Below are positions 36,408-46,206 of a stretch of 64,000 nt of DNA, in pieces (within the stretch, counting starts at the first letter, position 1; each line of letters opens with the position of its first letter). A program made the translations under genes and the position numbers. Under the pieces are notes generated by a model that worked only from the letters and a program-made list of their open reading frames with translations, was not told where the DNA came from and did no database searches. Origin of the DNA: Trichomonas vaginalis G3 (Eukaryota; Parabasalia; Trichomonadida; Trichomonadidae); assembly GCF_026262505.1 (NCBI RefSeq), contig NC_067204.1, positions 19,198,860 to 19,262,859 of the forward strand, in the 5' to 3' direction.

Positions 36408-37751
36408 TTAAAATTTAGATACAGATTTGTATGCCGAAGAATTACTCGGTAAACTTATTTTTTCATATAAATGTGCTCCAATAAGGAAAATCTTATAAAT
36501 TATTGCTTGGTAAACAGGCAAGAACAAACAAAAGACAAACAAAGAAGCGCAGATTGCGAAATAAACTTTTCTTTGGCAAAACTTCATGACGAATGTTATG
36601 AAGAAGCCCAAAAGAGATGTTAATGTTCTCACTAATGAAAGACAACGAACTCTGATATCTGCAGGAATGTCTTCTTTCCTCATTGTAATTATGACAGGAG
36701 TAATCATTCCATCGAAAAGTCCAAGGTTGATAGTAACGAAATACATGACAAAGTCATTTGTTGGGAAGAAGAAAGCAGTGAAAAGATCAACAGCAAATCC
36801 TATTAAAATAATAAAGCGGAGTTGCTTATTAGAAACGTATTCTAAGATCACGGAAGAGACTATTGTGCCTAATGTTCCCATTGCATTGAATGTAGACATG
36901 ATGACAGAAAATGGAAGTTTTTGATTTTGGAAATTTGAAGCGAAAAGTGATTTAAAGAAGCTAATTGTAAATATGTATATTATGTCGTAGATCATTAACG
37001 ATATTGTTCGCATTGGTACTTGTGAAACTTTGATATTCGATTTTTCTTCTTCTTTCTTTGGTTTTTCGCTTGGAGAACCTGTCAAGAAGTGCATAACAAG
37101 AATAGATGGAATGATGATGGCAAGGTAGTATCCGGCCAATGACCAAAAAGTTGGTATCAAGCCACGGTTTGCAATGAAAACAGAAATCTTGTTTGTGGTA
37201 ATCAAATCCAGTACAAATACGAAAACCATGCGATAATTTAACAATATGCCTCTATCATTGACTGATAGTTCGTATTTGATTGTTAAATCAAGAAGCCAAT
37301 CATCTAACCAAATTTTTGTAGTCATATATCCTAATCCCCAGAAAAATTTGCTCGTATAAGCAAATACAGGGTTTGGAGAGATCAATATAGCGAATATTGC
37401 CAAAAATTTGAAAAAGCAGCAAAATGTTAAAGAAATACGCGTTCCTAGTAAGTTTAAAATGTATGTGCATAAAAGTGATCCAACTACTGATGAAATTTCG
37501 TAATATAGACAAATAGTGGTTATTTCATCGTTTGAGAAATGTCTAAATTTCCAAAATGGATTGAAGTATACTGCTGCAATGTTATCGGCTGCTGTCATTG
37601 CAAAGAAGACGAAATAATAAACAATTTGTACTTTAAGAAGGTTTTTGCACTGTGGTTTTGCACCTTTTGAAGCTTTAAAGATCATTGATGTTGTTATAAA
37701 TAGAGCCATCGTATAAAAAACATTCTTTATGAATGGAAATGATAGCTCCAT
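36408..37751 (-). CDS. MFS transporter, MFSD5-like
   Basis: 447 aa, highly hydrophobic, with about twelve membrane spans. The first is near residues 8-25 (NVFYTMALFITTSMIF). A charged central loop SPSEKPKKEEEKSNIKVSQV separates two six-helix halves, as in the major facilitator superfamily. Features in the first half such as LLGTRISLTFCCFFKFLAIF and the WLDDWLLDLTIKY segment recall the MFS_5 (MFSD5, molybdate-anion transporter-like) group; the subgroup is tentative and the substrate cannot be told. The gene is intact. Its stop codon runs into TAAA, the trichomonad polyadenylation context. Confidence 0.75.
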   Translation of the reverse strand: MELSFPFIKNVFYTMALFITTSMIFKASKGAKPQCKNLLKVQIVYYFVFFAMTAADNIAAVYFNPFWKFRHFSNDEITTICLYYEISSVVGSLLCTYILNLLGTRISLTFCCFFKFLAIFAILISPNPVFAYTSKFFWGLGYMTTKIWLDDWLLDLTIKYELSVNDRGILLNYRMVFVFVLDLITTNKISVFIANRGLIPTFWSLAGYYLAIIIPSILVMHFLTGSPSEKPKKEEEKSNIKVSQVPMRTISLMIYDIIYIFTISFFKSLFASNFQNQKLPFSVIMSTFNAMGTLGTIVSSVILEYVSNKQLRFIILIGFAVDLFTAFFFPTNDFVMYFVTINLGLFDGMITPVIITMRKEDIPADIRVRCLSLVRTLTSLLGFFITFVMKFCQRKVYFAICASLFVFCLFLPVYQAIIYKIFLIGAHLYEKISLPSNSSAYKSVSKF

Positions 37752-38655
37752 TATTGAAAACTAAATCTATGTATTGAAATTTTGAGAGTGATTTTTGTAT
37801 TAATTATTAGAATATTATGTCGAATAATTTGCTTAAATTTAGTGATAAAATTTTAAAGTTAAAAAATTGAATATCAATTAAAGTGGATAGTGCGCTTTAA
37901 AAAATGTGATTATTAGCTTATTTGGTGTAGTCATTATTTATCCAACGATATAGGAGATCACAATTTTTGAGCCAAAACGATCAATCGGTGGGTAGTTCAT
38001 CAACAAACGCTGTGTGGTCTTGTGCAGAACATTGTTTATCGAAGTCTAATGCCTATAAGTTTAAGACTGCATCCCATAATTTTCATTACTTTTCAAACGA
38101 GTTGCAATTGCCATTAAATTTTCTGCAGTATACATTCGAGAAATGGGTGAAATCGTCTAACTGGAGCGAGTCTATTACGTTCATACTTCCATTATTCCGA
38201 ATAATTTAAAGGATTCATATTTTATCACCCTCAAGCATAAGATACCAAAATCAAACTAGAATTAACTTAACTTATCCATTTCAATTTATTATTGCTTTTC
38301 CATTTTTTGATTTATTTAATTATTTTAAGATATTTTGAAATTGAAAGCTCTAAATTGGATAGAATATTTAAATTCATTTTCTGATACACCGAGGGAAGTT
38401 ATTCCTAATAGATATTTAAGAATTTCTGAAGATATTTTATTGATGATTTTCTTGAATGAGTCTTCAGTCAGATTTTCCAATATATTTTCAGTGTTTTCGA
38501 ATAGTGTATAAATGATAAATGTATATTTTAAAAATCTAATTTTTCTTCCAAATTTCGACGTTGCGATTTTCAACTTTTCAAGAGTAAAATACTGCATTCT
38601 ATTTTGTATTAGATCATACAACATTTCATCAAAAATCAGAAATAAAATAATAGAA
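37752..38655. other. Divergent upstream region of the MFS and Sac genes
   Basis: A/T-rich. A frame without ATG at 37967-38209 (NAVWSCAEHCLSKSNAYKFK) has somewhat gene-like composition and may be a fragment. Otherwise I see only promoter-type sequence. A TCACTCT string lies about 35-45 bp before the MFS start on its strand and partly fits the trichomonad initiator. Confidence 0.4.
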
Positions 38656-41600
38656 ATGTCGGCGGAAGATACTCACTCTCAAGTCATTCTATATGACGCA
38701 AGTGAGTTTTGCCTCATTCTATTAGTGAAACCTCCTGTGAAGGAGACAACCTACCTGTTTTTCATTCATAAGATAACAGGATCTCTCGATTTTTCAGGAA
38801 TGGAAAATCATTCAATTTTTCATAACATAAATGCAGCAGAAGGTTACATAGATGTAGTTTATAAAGCAAAAGTAATCGCTCAAGGTATAGGACTTACAGG
38901 AATGGTTAGAATTGGTTCACGTTTATACATAAATATCATCACAGATGCAGTTCCAGTCGCTTATTTTGCAAACAAACACACGATATATAAAGTTACAAAG
39001 ACCCAACCACTTTGGTTCCCTCTAACTTATTACGCAAAGCTTACTGATGATGATTTACGTCGTAGCCAAAGAATTGAAGATTTTCCGATAACAGATTTTC
39101 ATATGTTCTGCGATACATTAGATTTAACAATGACTTGCGGTCATAACGTTTCGAAACCAGATTTTATTTGGAATAAATGGCTTGCAAAACCTTTTTCAGA
39201 TCTTGGTGTAAGTGATGCATGTGTTTACTTATATCAAGGTACTGCTGTTTCGGAAATTCTTAACTTTGACAATACATTAAATCGATATACCTTAATTACC
39301 TTACGTTCTTCAGAGCATCCAGGTACAAGATACACAGCGCGTGGTATTAATCAGCTAGGTTATGCAGCGAATGAAGTTCAATGCGAATTAATTATTGAAA
39401 ATTCCGAAGGAAAATTATTTAGTCACGTTTTTCGAAGAGGAACAGTACCTGTTGAATGGCAGACTCTTGTAGGATCCGCTCTGCCAACTGCATCCCTCAA
39501 AGTTCAAGATAACAGCGATACATATTCTCCAGATTACTTCAAACGCATCAGAAAAGAATTTGCGTCACAGGATTTCAAAGGTTTCGTATGTGTCAATCTA
39601 TTACATACCGATCCGAAGCATTCCGAAAGAGCTTTATGCGATGCTTACATCAGAGCTATCGAAGGAGTGAAAAAAATTGAAGGATTGGCCGATACCGAGT
39701 ATATTGAATTTGACTGGCATGCAAAAAAGAAGGAATTGGATACTCCGAAGACAGTTGAAGAATATTGGGGACTTATCCTTGCAAAAATCCATGAACCAAC
39801 GTTTACTTGCATGGAAGTTGAAGATTTACAACCTCTCCAGACTACTTCCGAGGAGAAAACCCTTCAATTTACGAACGATTCCGAATTATCAAAAATGGAA
39901 ATGCATACAACAGCATTTCAACAGCATGTCATCAGAGTAAACTGCATGGATTCGCTTGATAGAACCAATGTCGGCTGTTTCTTCTATCTATGGCTTGTAA
40001 TTTTCAAGTTTTTGTACAAAGAAATTCCAAATCAGCTGTCATACAGCAAAATTTTGGGCCAAGACCTTCACCTCAGGCATTTCCTGGCCAACGCATTCGT
40101 AGACATAGGCAATGTCGTGTCTACAATGTATACAAACACTGATGCCTGCATGACCAACATATTCAGAGAAATTGGTAACATCGAAGTCAAAGCACAATCA
40201 GATGGTGCCATCGCCATGTCCAGGAGATTCCAAAACTTCTTGAAAGACAAGTTCAGAGTCAAAATTATTAAATTATTTGTTGGTTTCGACTACGAACGCG
40301 TTTTACACGGTTTGGACTACGGATCAGAGCTCATATGTGCATCAGGATATCCAGGATGCTTCTTAACACCTTATCCAGGCAAGTTAGAACAATTAAATAT
40401 TCTTGATAATCTTATTGATTACAAACCATCATTTCTCAAGTTGCAAAGGCTTGGCGACCAAACACAGATCAGATTGCTCCTCTCCAGACCTGTTTTCCTC
40501 GATTCAATCGTTATGAAATCGACCGCAGAATTTCCTCCATGTTTTGTATCGTTCGAAGGCGGTTTGACACATGGTTCCATGGTAACTCTTTCATCACGAT
40601 TTGCTTTTCCTGTTGTTCCTCAACAAGGATCCTTTGTTTACCGTTTAACACCCGAATTCATGAACGGAAAACAAACATTAGTCAGAATTTTGATTATAAA
40701 CATTTGGACGATGCCACAACCAGAGAATTCCCAAGAGAAGCCTCCAAACAGGAAGTTGACGTTGTCTAACATATTCGTGTTCGGTTCGACCAAACAGAAA
40801 AGGTGCGAACAAAAGTGGTTCCCACAGACATATACGAATTTGGATTTCCTTGATTTGATGAAGCCAAAGAACTGGCCGAAAATCACTGATACATCCAGCC
40901 TTGATGAAACAATTCTCAGCCATACTGAAGCCACCTTTGAGAACGCAATTCTCCTTGAGTATGCAAGATTACACCACAAACACTCGAAGCTAGGATTGAT
41001 GGCACAATTGGCATATTTCGGACAAAATCCGTCAGATTATTTATTAACGAATTTCAAACCGAAACCTATCGGTTTTGATGTTTCGAAGCATAATTGTAAT
41101 AACCAAGGCAAAGAACAATGGAAATGCGGATGGTGTGGCATGACATTTTGTGAGAATTGTTCTAAGATGCATACAGAAAAGAAATCTATATTTTTTGATG
41201 CAGATACAAATATTTGTAACAAATGTCATGAAATTTACAAGAAACGGAAAGAAAAACTGAAGAATTTACAGTGTTTCTATCATTACTACACTCGATTGCA
41301 TTATCCAATACAAGATGAATGGGAAACATGGTTCAAACCACGTCTAAACACTACAAACAGGTTCTTGGAATTTCCAAGAGTCAGTTTCATTGACGCAGGA
41401 GATATGAACGGTTTCCATGATGGTCCTGAATGTAATTTGATATTTATCAATGACCAAAATTTCGAAATAAAAGGTCAGCATTCTTTCCAATTGACTCTTG
41501 GAGCAATCCACGTTATCGACTCCATAGATATCGATGCAAGTGATGATGCAAACATTGTTTTCCAAGTAGTTGGAAATGAAGATAACATCCAAACTGATAT

Positions 41601-42078
41601 AGAATGTAAATTCGAACCTGGTGTCAAATCCAAAAAAGTGTCAATGTGTACATGTTTGATGATTGTCTATATACACAGCGGCTCATTAAGGAAGATCAGT
41701 TTGCACACAAGCCAGTACATAAAGAAGATTTTCTCTGCAAGTCCTGATCCGAATTCCAACAATTATTTGGCACTTCCTGACCCTGTTTCAAAGAGAAATA
41801 ACTTGAATTACGCGGAAAATTCAATATTCATAAAGTTCTCGAGACCACAAACGGTCAATGGAATATTGTGTGAGAAGTTCAACGCAATTGGATCATTGAT
41901 TGTTTATTTCAACGGAGATGTTGAATCAAGTGGTGAAATTGAGTACTTTAACTTGCCTAGCGGAGTTTCTGATTACGCTGTGTACATGGTAAAGGAGAAG
42001 AAGAATGTCACAAGTATCAAAGTATTCGCTGTTGATACAAGAACTGAATTCAACAACGGAAAAATTTCATTCTTTTAA
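38656..42078 (+). CDS. Sac-domain phosphoinositide phosphatase with zinc finger
   Basis: 1,140 aa counted from MSAEDTHSQVILYDASEF; an ATG at 38512 is in frame but precedes A/T-rich non-coding-like sequence. The N-terminal 560 residues form a Sac phosphatase domain with the catalytic CX5R signature as VNCMDSLDRTN (Cys430, Arg436). About 820-860 a Cys cluster (CGWCGMTFCENC ... NICNKC) looks like a FYVE/RING-type zinc finger, which could bind PI3P or membranes. The long C-terminal part is beta-rich. Sac enzymes remove phosphates from phosphoinositides on endomembranes. The layout (Sac followed by a long tail) resembles plant SAC9-like proteins more than Sac1, with no C-terminal membrane anchor seen. 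The stop runs into TAAA. Confidence 0.85.
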   Translation: MSAEDTHSQVILYDASEFCLILLVKPPVKETTYLFFIHKITGSLDFSGMENHSIFHNINAAEGYIDVVYKAKVIAQGIGLTGMVRIGSRLYINIITDAVPVAYFANKHTIYKVTKTQPLWFPLTYYAKLTDDDLRRSQRIEDFPITDFHMFCDTLDLTMTCGHNVSKPDFIWNKWLAKPFSDLGVSDACVYLYQGTAVSEILNFDNTLNRYTLITLRSSEHPGTRYTARGINQLGYAANEVQCELIIENSEGKLFSHVFRRGTVPVEWQTLVGSALPTASLKVQDNSDTYSPDYFKRIRKEFASQDFKGFVCVNLLHTDPKHSERALCDAYIRAIEGVKKIEGLADTEYIEFDWHAKKKELDTPKTVEEYWGLILAKIHEPTFTCMEVEDLQPLQTTSEEKTLQFTNDSELSKMEMHTTAFQQHVIRVNCMDSLDRTNVGCFFYLWLVIFKFLYKEIPNQLSYSKILGQDLHLRHFLANAFVDIGNVVSTMYTNTDACMTNIFREIGNIEVKAQSDGAIAMSRRFQNFLKDKFRVKIIKLFVGFDYERVLHGLDYGSELICASGYPGCFLTPYPGKLEQLNILDNLIDYKPSFLKLQRLGDQTQIRLLLSRPVFLDSIVMKSTAEFPPCFVSFEGGLTHGSMVTLSSRFAFPVVPQQGSFVYRLTPEFMNGKQTLVRILIINIWTMPQPENSQEKPPNRKLTLSNIFVFGSTKQKRCEQKWFPQTYTNLDFLDLMKPKNWPKITDTSSLDETILSHTEATFENAILLEYARLHHKHSKLGLMAQLAYFGQNPSDYLLTNFKPKPIGFDVSKHNCNNQGKEQWKCGWCGMTFCENCSKMHTEKKSIFFDADTNICNKCHEIYKKRKEKLKNLQCFYHYYTRLHYPIQDEWETWFKPRLNTTNRFLEFPRVSFIDAGDMNGFHDGPECNLIFINDQNFEIKGQHSFQLTLGAIHVIDSIDIDASDDANIVFQVVGNEDNIQTDIECKFEPGVKSKKVSMCTCLMIVYIHSGSLRKISLHTSQYIKKIFSASPDPNSNNYLALPDPVSKRNNLNYAENSIFIKFSRPQTVNGILCEKFNAIGSLIVYFNGDVESSGEIEYFNLPSGVSDYAVYMVKEKKNVTSIKVFAVDTRTEFNNGKISFF

Positions 42079-42576
42079 ATTTTATGTTTTATGTTTATTA
42101 ATAAAAATCGTTTTACTTATTTCTTGTTATAATTTTTACCTTTAATTTTGATAAAAGTAGTAAAATGAAATAAAATTTCACAAAACTTCGCCACCAATTC
42201 AACTCATTGAATGAAAATCGCTCAATTTTCTGGTTAAATGTAAATTATTGAGACCTAAAGCATAAAAATGAGTTTAGATCTTTATTGAATTTAAAACTAA
42301 ATATTGTGATGGAATAATCGATTCAATCAATCATTTATCTAGTACACTTCTTATTGAAGTCATTAATTTCAGGTAAACTCAAATTATTAACAAAAATTTC
42401 ATTTGAATTCAGAAAAAATCATATTGATTTATTGAGCAAATATGTTGTTTGGCCAAAGCTAAATAAACGTGATAGATTTTAACAAGAAGATATATCAAAA
42501 TTTTGCGAAGTGACGATGGAGAGCAATATTGTCACTTTTTTGTGTTAAGAGACACACAAGGTAAAATCTTGATTTT
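42079..42576. other. Intergenic region upstream of SDA1
   Basis: A/T-rich, no gene. It holds the 3' flank of the Sac gene and the promoter of SDA1 (see 42532). Confidence 0.6.
42532..42538 (+). promoter_or_regulatory. Initiator-like element of SDA1
   Basis: TCACTTT matches the trichomonad initiator (TCA, pyrimidine, T, A/T, pyrimidine) and lies 43 bp before the SDA1 start codon when measured from the A. The distance is longer than the most usual one, so this is moderate evidence. Confidence 0.4.
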
Positions 42577-44319
42577 ATGGAGCCCTACGTGTTTCTTTAC
42601 CCAGAACAGCACATTGAAGAAATCCAAGCTGCTTTTGAGAAGTTTAAGTCTCAAGTAGAGCTATTTACAGAACAACCTGGCGAAATTAATCAAGATTTTA
42701 TCAGATTAATTTACGACTTATCGCATGTCGTCCACCATCATGGCTTCGGCGGTGAGTTTTTAGAGAAATGTTTCGCATTTCTTGAGACACATCCAGAATC
42801 TCTTTCACCAGACGCGAGATCTTCGTTGGTCCAAGCGATTATTGTTCTTCACAACCACAAAGTCATCGATACTGTTGACCTTATCGATCACTTTGTACCA
42901 CTATTCCGCTTAAACGACAAAAACGTACGAAGAACCATATATGGACACTTCTTCAACAGAATTCCATACCATCAGACACCACAGATCAAGAAAGAATTAC
43001 AGAAATACGTTCAGCATGAAGACCCAAGAGTTTCCTTCAAGACACTTAAGCTCATTATTGATATTTTCCACAAAGAAAATAAAGAAGATCCACAAACAAT
43101 CAATTTCATCGCTCGCTGCATAGATCTCAAGAACCCACGACTTGTAAATGCTATCGTTTCATTCTTCTTGGACCCTTACACTCCAAAACAGGAATCTTTG
43201 ATCGATGAAGACGATCTCGAAGAGATGAGACGTGAAGCAGAGCACCAAATCCTTATCAACGGTAAGACAAAGAAGAATAAGAAGCAATTGGAGAAGATTA
43301 AGCACATGAAAGCTTCAATTCCTCAAGATCCAGTTCAAGTTTTGGGTTCTCTTGATGATCCACTCAAATTAACAATCAGACTCTTCTCATTACTATCACA
43401 GCCAGAGCATGTTAAGATTTTTAAAACCAGAGAAACGCAATTACGTGCTATGGAACTTATATCAAAGTTAATCTTCCAATTCTCACTCGATTTCGACAAA
43501 TTCTTTACATGGTCCGAGCGTTTCATCCGTCCTAACTATGAAGATATTACAAAATTGCTTTCTATCGTTGCATCCGCTGTTCATTCAACAACAAACGTCG
43601 ATACAGTTGCAGAAGTTTGCAGAACTATTGCCAATAACTTCGTGGTCGATCATCTCGATGAAGAAGTACAAATTGTCGGTATGAATACGATCAGAGAAAT
43701 ATGTGCAAGAAATCCACACGGCATGACACCCGAATTACTCGAAGATCTTACAGCCTACAAGAAATCAGATAGAAAGGGCGTAGTCATGGCCGCTCGTGGC
43801 ATTATCCAAGTTTTCAGAGAAAATAGACCAGATATCTTACCGAAGAGAGAGCGTGGAAAGCCAACAGACGATGCAGAAGAGCCTCTGGCGTTCGGAGAAC
43901 AGAGATCTTCCAACGTTCTTGGAGAACTTGGCGAAATCGCGATGACCAGATTATTAACAGACGAAGAGATCGAAAAGATCAAGAAAGGCAAAGCAGATGA
44001 AATCGGAGATGATGATAATAACCCAGATGATTCGATTATCGATGAAACTACATTGACAGAAGGAAGTAGAGTCCACAAGAGGACAAAAGAAGAAATAGTT
44101 GCTGCAGCGAAGGAAGGAAAGCCAGAGAAACACTCTTTCCACAACAAGAAAGAGGATAAAACAGCTGGTTTCAGTAACAAGGACAAGTTGAAGTTCAAAC
44201 CTTTCATGCTCACAAGATTTAGACAGGAGTCAGGAAGGATAAAGAACAAGAACCTCAGCGCTGTTCAGAAGGATAAGAAGAAGAGGGAAGGAAAGCTGAA
44301 GACCCTCAAGATGAGATAG
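42577..44319 (+). CDS. SDA1: SDA1 family ribosome-biogenesis protein
   Basis: 580 aa. The N-terminal two thirds are HEAT-like helical repeats with SDA1-family segments LNDKNVRRTIYGHFFNRI, KTLKLIIDIFHKENKED and KNPRLVNAIVSFFLDPY. An acidic/basic C-terminal third follows, with a family-typical end (KKREGKLKTLKMR). In yeast and animals SDA1/SDAD1 is nucleolar and is needed for 60S subunit maturation and export. The protein is somewhat shorter than yeast SDA1, as often in trichomonads. The gene is intact and single, without introns. It is a plain housekeeping gene and shows that the consensus sequence is sound outside the repeats. Confidence 0.92.
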   Translation: MEPYVFLYPEQHIEEIQAAFEKFKSQVELFTEQPGEINQDFIRLIYDLSHVVHHHGFGGEFLEKCFAFLETHPESLSPDARSSLVQAIIVLHNHKVIDTVDLIDHFVPLFRLNDKNVRRTIYGHFFNRIPYHQTPQIKKELQKYVQHEDPRVSFKTLKLIIDIFHKENKEDPQTINFIARCIDLKNPRLVNAIVSFFLDPYTPKQESLIDEDDLEEMRREAEHQILINGKTKKNKKQLEKIKHMKASIPQDPVQVLGSLDDPLKLTIRLFSLLSQPEHVKIFKTRETQLRAMELISKLIFQFSLDFDKFFTWSERFIRPNYEDITKLLSIVASAVHSTTNVDTVAEVCRTIANNFVVDHLDEEVQIVGMNTIREICARNPHGMTPELLEDLTAYKKSDRKGVVMAARGIIQVFRENRPDILPKRERGKPTDDAEEPLAFGEQRSSNVLGELGEIAMTRLLTDEEIEKIKKGKADEIGDDDNNPDDSIIDETTLTEGSRVHKRTKEEIVAAAKEGKPEKHSFHNKKEDKTAGFSNKDKLKFKPFMLTRFRQESGRIKNKNLSAVQKDKKKREGKLKTLKMR

Positions 44320-44372
44320 AGTTGAATAGAATAAAGTATATATATATTTTTAGAGTGCTATTATGAAATTGA

Positions 44373-44505
44373 ACATATATAGTGTAAAATAAATAATTTA
44401 TTTATTTTTTTTTACATACTTGAGATCTAACATATATAAATAGGAGCTTAAATATCTTATTTAGATCTAACACACATATATAGTGTAAAATAAATAATTT
44501 ATTTC
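44373..44505. repeat. Direct repeat after SDA1
   Basis: Two copies of a roughly 30-bp string beginning ACATATATAGTGTAAAATAA lie at 44373-44404 and 44474-44505, about 100 bp apart, with related AGATCTAACA strings before the second. A short tandem duplication in the 3' flank of SDA1. No function is evident. Confidence 0.65.
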
Positions 44506-44746
44506 TTTTCCTCCCTTTCAATGAAATTGAAAGAACTTTGGAGGAATATATATATACATGTTTAACTACTAGCTTTGCAAAAAGTCCATTAGCATTTCAT
44601 CCACTCTCGTATGTGTTATCAAAGTCTTTTACAAAATTTAAGGGACCACTGCACGGCCAAACAAGACCTATCGCCTTTTAAAAATCTTCATCGAGTTGAT
44701 GTTTTACTAAGGCTAAAAATGCAAAAAACTCGGACTTCATGCAGAA

Positions 44747-45280
44747 ATGCAATTACTGCCATATTCTTTTGCTGATTTAATTAAAGAAGATGTTCGAGAC
44801 CAAGTAGCATATAAGACAGAAATAAGAAAGAGGCATGAATATTTCTTATACTCCCATGTATCACGTTCTTACGATGATGTACCTAAAGTATTTTGCACAG
44901 AGACCTTGTGGAAAGCTAAACAGTTTGAATTCAGAGCTGCATCACATAGAGATTTTGGATATTGTGACATATTCAAAGATGCTATGATACATGGTTTCAT
45001 TCCAGAACATAAAGGGAAGTTGTCAGATGAAGAACTTTTAGAGATAGAAAAATTTGTTAACAACGCAAAACCAGAAGATTTCTTAATATACAATCCAGAA
45101 ACAGAAGGAATGGTCCCATATAGTTGGTGGAATGAACACCGATTGAACGTTGCAATCAGAGACTTGTATGTCCCAAATTGGGGAACACAATACATCGGAA
45201 AAGGACCATTAGTAAGGCATTGGTATTCTAAAAAGAAAAAATATCAATGGTTTATAGATATTTTAAATGGCAGAGATTAA
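44747..45280 (+). CDS. Unknown 177-aa protein inside the TTAA element
   Basis: An intact frame beginning MQLLPYSFADLIKEDVRDQV. It is charged and rich in aromatic residues, with FIPEHKGKLSDEELLEIEKF, a WWNEHRLNVAIRDLYVPNWG segment and a basic tail HWYSKKKKYQWFIDIL. I do not recognise the family. It starts about 70 bp inside the left inverted repeat and points into the element, so it may be the element's own gene and not a host gene. The stop runs into TAAA. No DDE-type triad can be assigned. Confidence 0.6.
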   Translation: MQLLPYSFADLIKEDVRDQVAYKTEIRKRHEYFLYSHVSRSYDDVPKVFCTETLWKAKQFEFRAASHRDFGYCDIFKDAMIHGFIPEHKGKLSDEELLEIEKFVNNAKPEDFLIYNPETEGMVPYSWWNEHRLNVAIRDLYVPNWGTQYIGKGPLVRHWYSKKKKYQWFIDILNGRD

Positions 45281-45421
45281 AAAAAATTAAATATTTCTAT
45301 TATTGCTGAATTTTCACTTGCATTTGGAAAAATGTACTCTAAATTTGCTTAATGAGTTTATAAAAGTAAATGTTTGGTATGATACATGCATTTGGAAATT
45401 CAATTGAAACGAAAAAAAAAA

Positions 45422-45529
45422 GATATTGAATCTGGGTATGATGATTATGGTGATGTTTCATTTGATGGTTATGCTATTGCGCAGGAAAATCCTTCTCATG
45501 GAGTTATGACTAAAAAAAACATTTATTGA
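45422..45529 (+). pseudogene. Coding-like fragment in the TTAA element
   Basis: A 35-codon open stretch without a start reads DIESGYDDYGDVSFDGYAIA and QENPSHGVMTKK. Its sequence looks like protein and not like the surrounding A/T. It probably is a remnant of a longer gene of the element, but no family is recognised. Confidence 0.35.
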
Positions 45530-46206
45530 AAAAGATTGAAATCTTGATATAATTATGTATTGAAAGAAGTACAGAAAGTAAATATTCATCCATGGAATTA
45601 GTAAAGAGTGGAATGGTAAGAATCTTTCCCAAGGGGTAAAAAAAAATTATATCCTTTTTTTCATTCAATTTACAGTTTGGTTTCTACTAAATGTTTCTTG
45701 TTTGCAAATTAAAAACATACTCTGTGCTTATCTTATTAAAAAGGTTTGATCATTAATATGAATTCTCAAAATTACGAACTATTTTAAAAAGATGTATGAA
45801 AAAGGATTTCCATGAGTAATATGTTTTGAGTATAATTCCAAATATCATTTAGTCATTTTTCATTTGAATCCAATTAATTATTGGATAATTGATTAAAACT
45901 ATTATCAAGAATATGTTGTAACATAGGAATTTGGGTATGATCATACTTGGAACTGAAAAAAATACCATAATTATTTTGCGAGAGAATAAAAGAGTTAGAT
46001 CATTGATTGAAAGAGTTGAGAATGGGAATGAATATGGTAAGTACAACATGTGTTACGTCAAAATTGGATAATTTTAATGGGTATCTTACCCAGTAATGGA
46101 TTATAAGATTGTCAACAATGTCATTATAGATATCTATTAGGATATCGAATCGAGGTTTAAATGAACTCACTGAACTGAAATCTAATGTGAAAAAAAAATC
46201 AAAAAA

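Noticed and set aside
36586-36924. 112-aa plus-strand frame
   Set aside because: Antisense of the MFS transporter gene.
38325-38624. 99-aa minus-strand frame
   Set aside because: A/T-rich, overlaps the Sac promoter region and resembles no protein family.
40638-40979. Minus-strand frame of 113 aa
   Set aside because: Antisense shadow of the Sac phosphatase gene.
43755-44249. Minus-strand frame of 164 aa
   Set aside because: Antisense shadow of SDA1; its Ser/Leu richness comes from the charged C-terminal coding sequence on the other strand.
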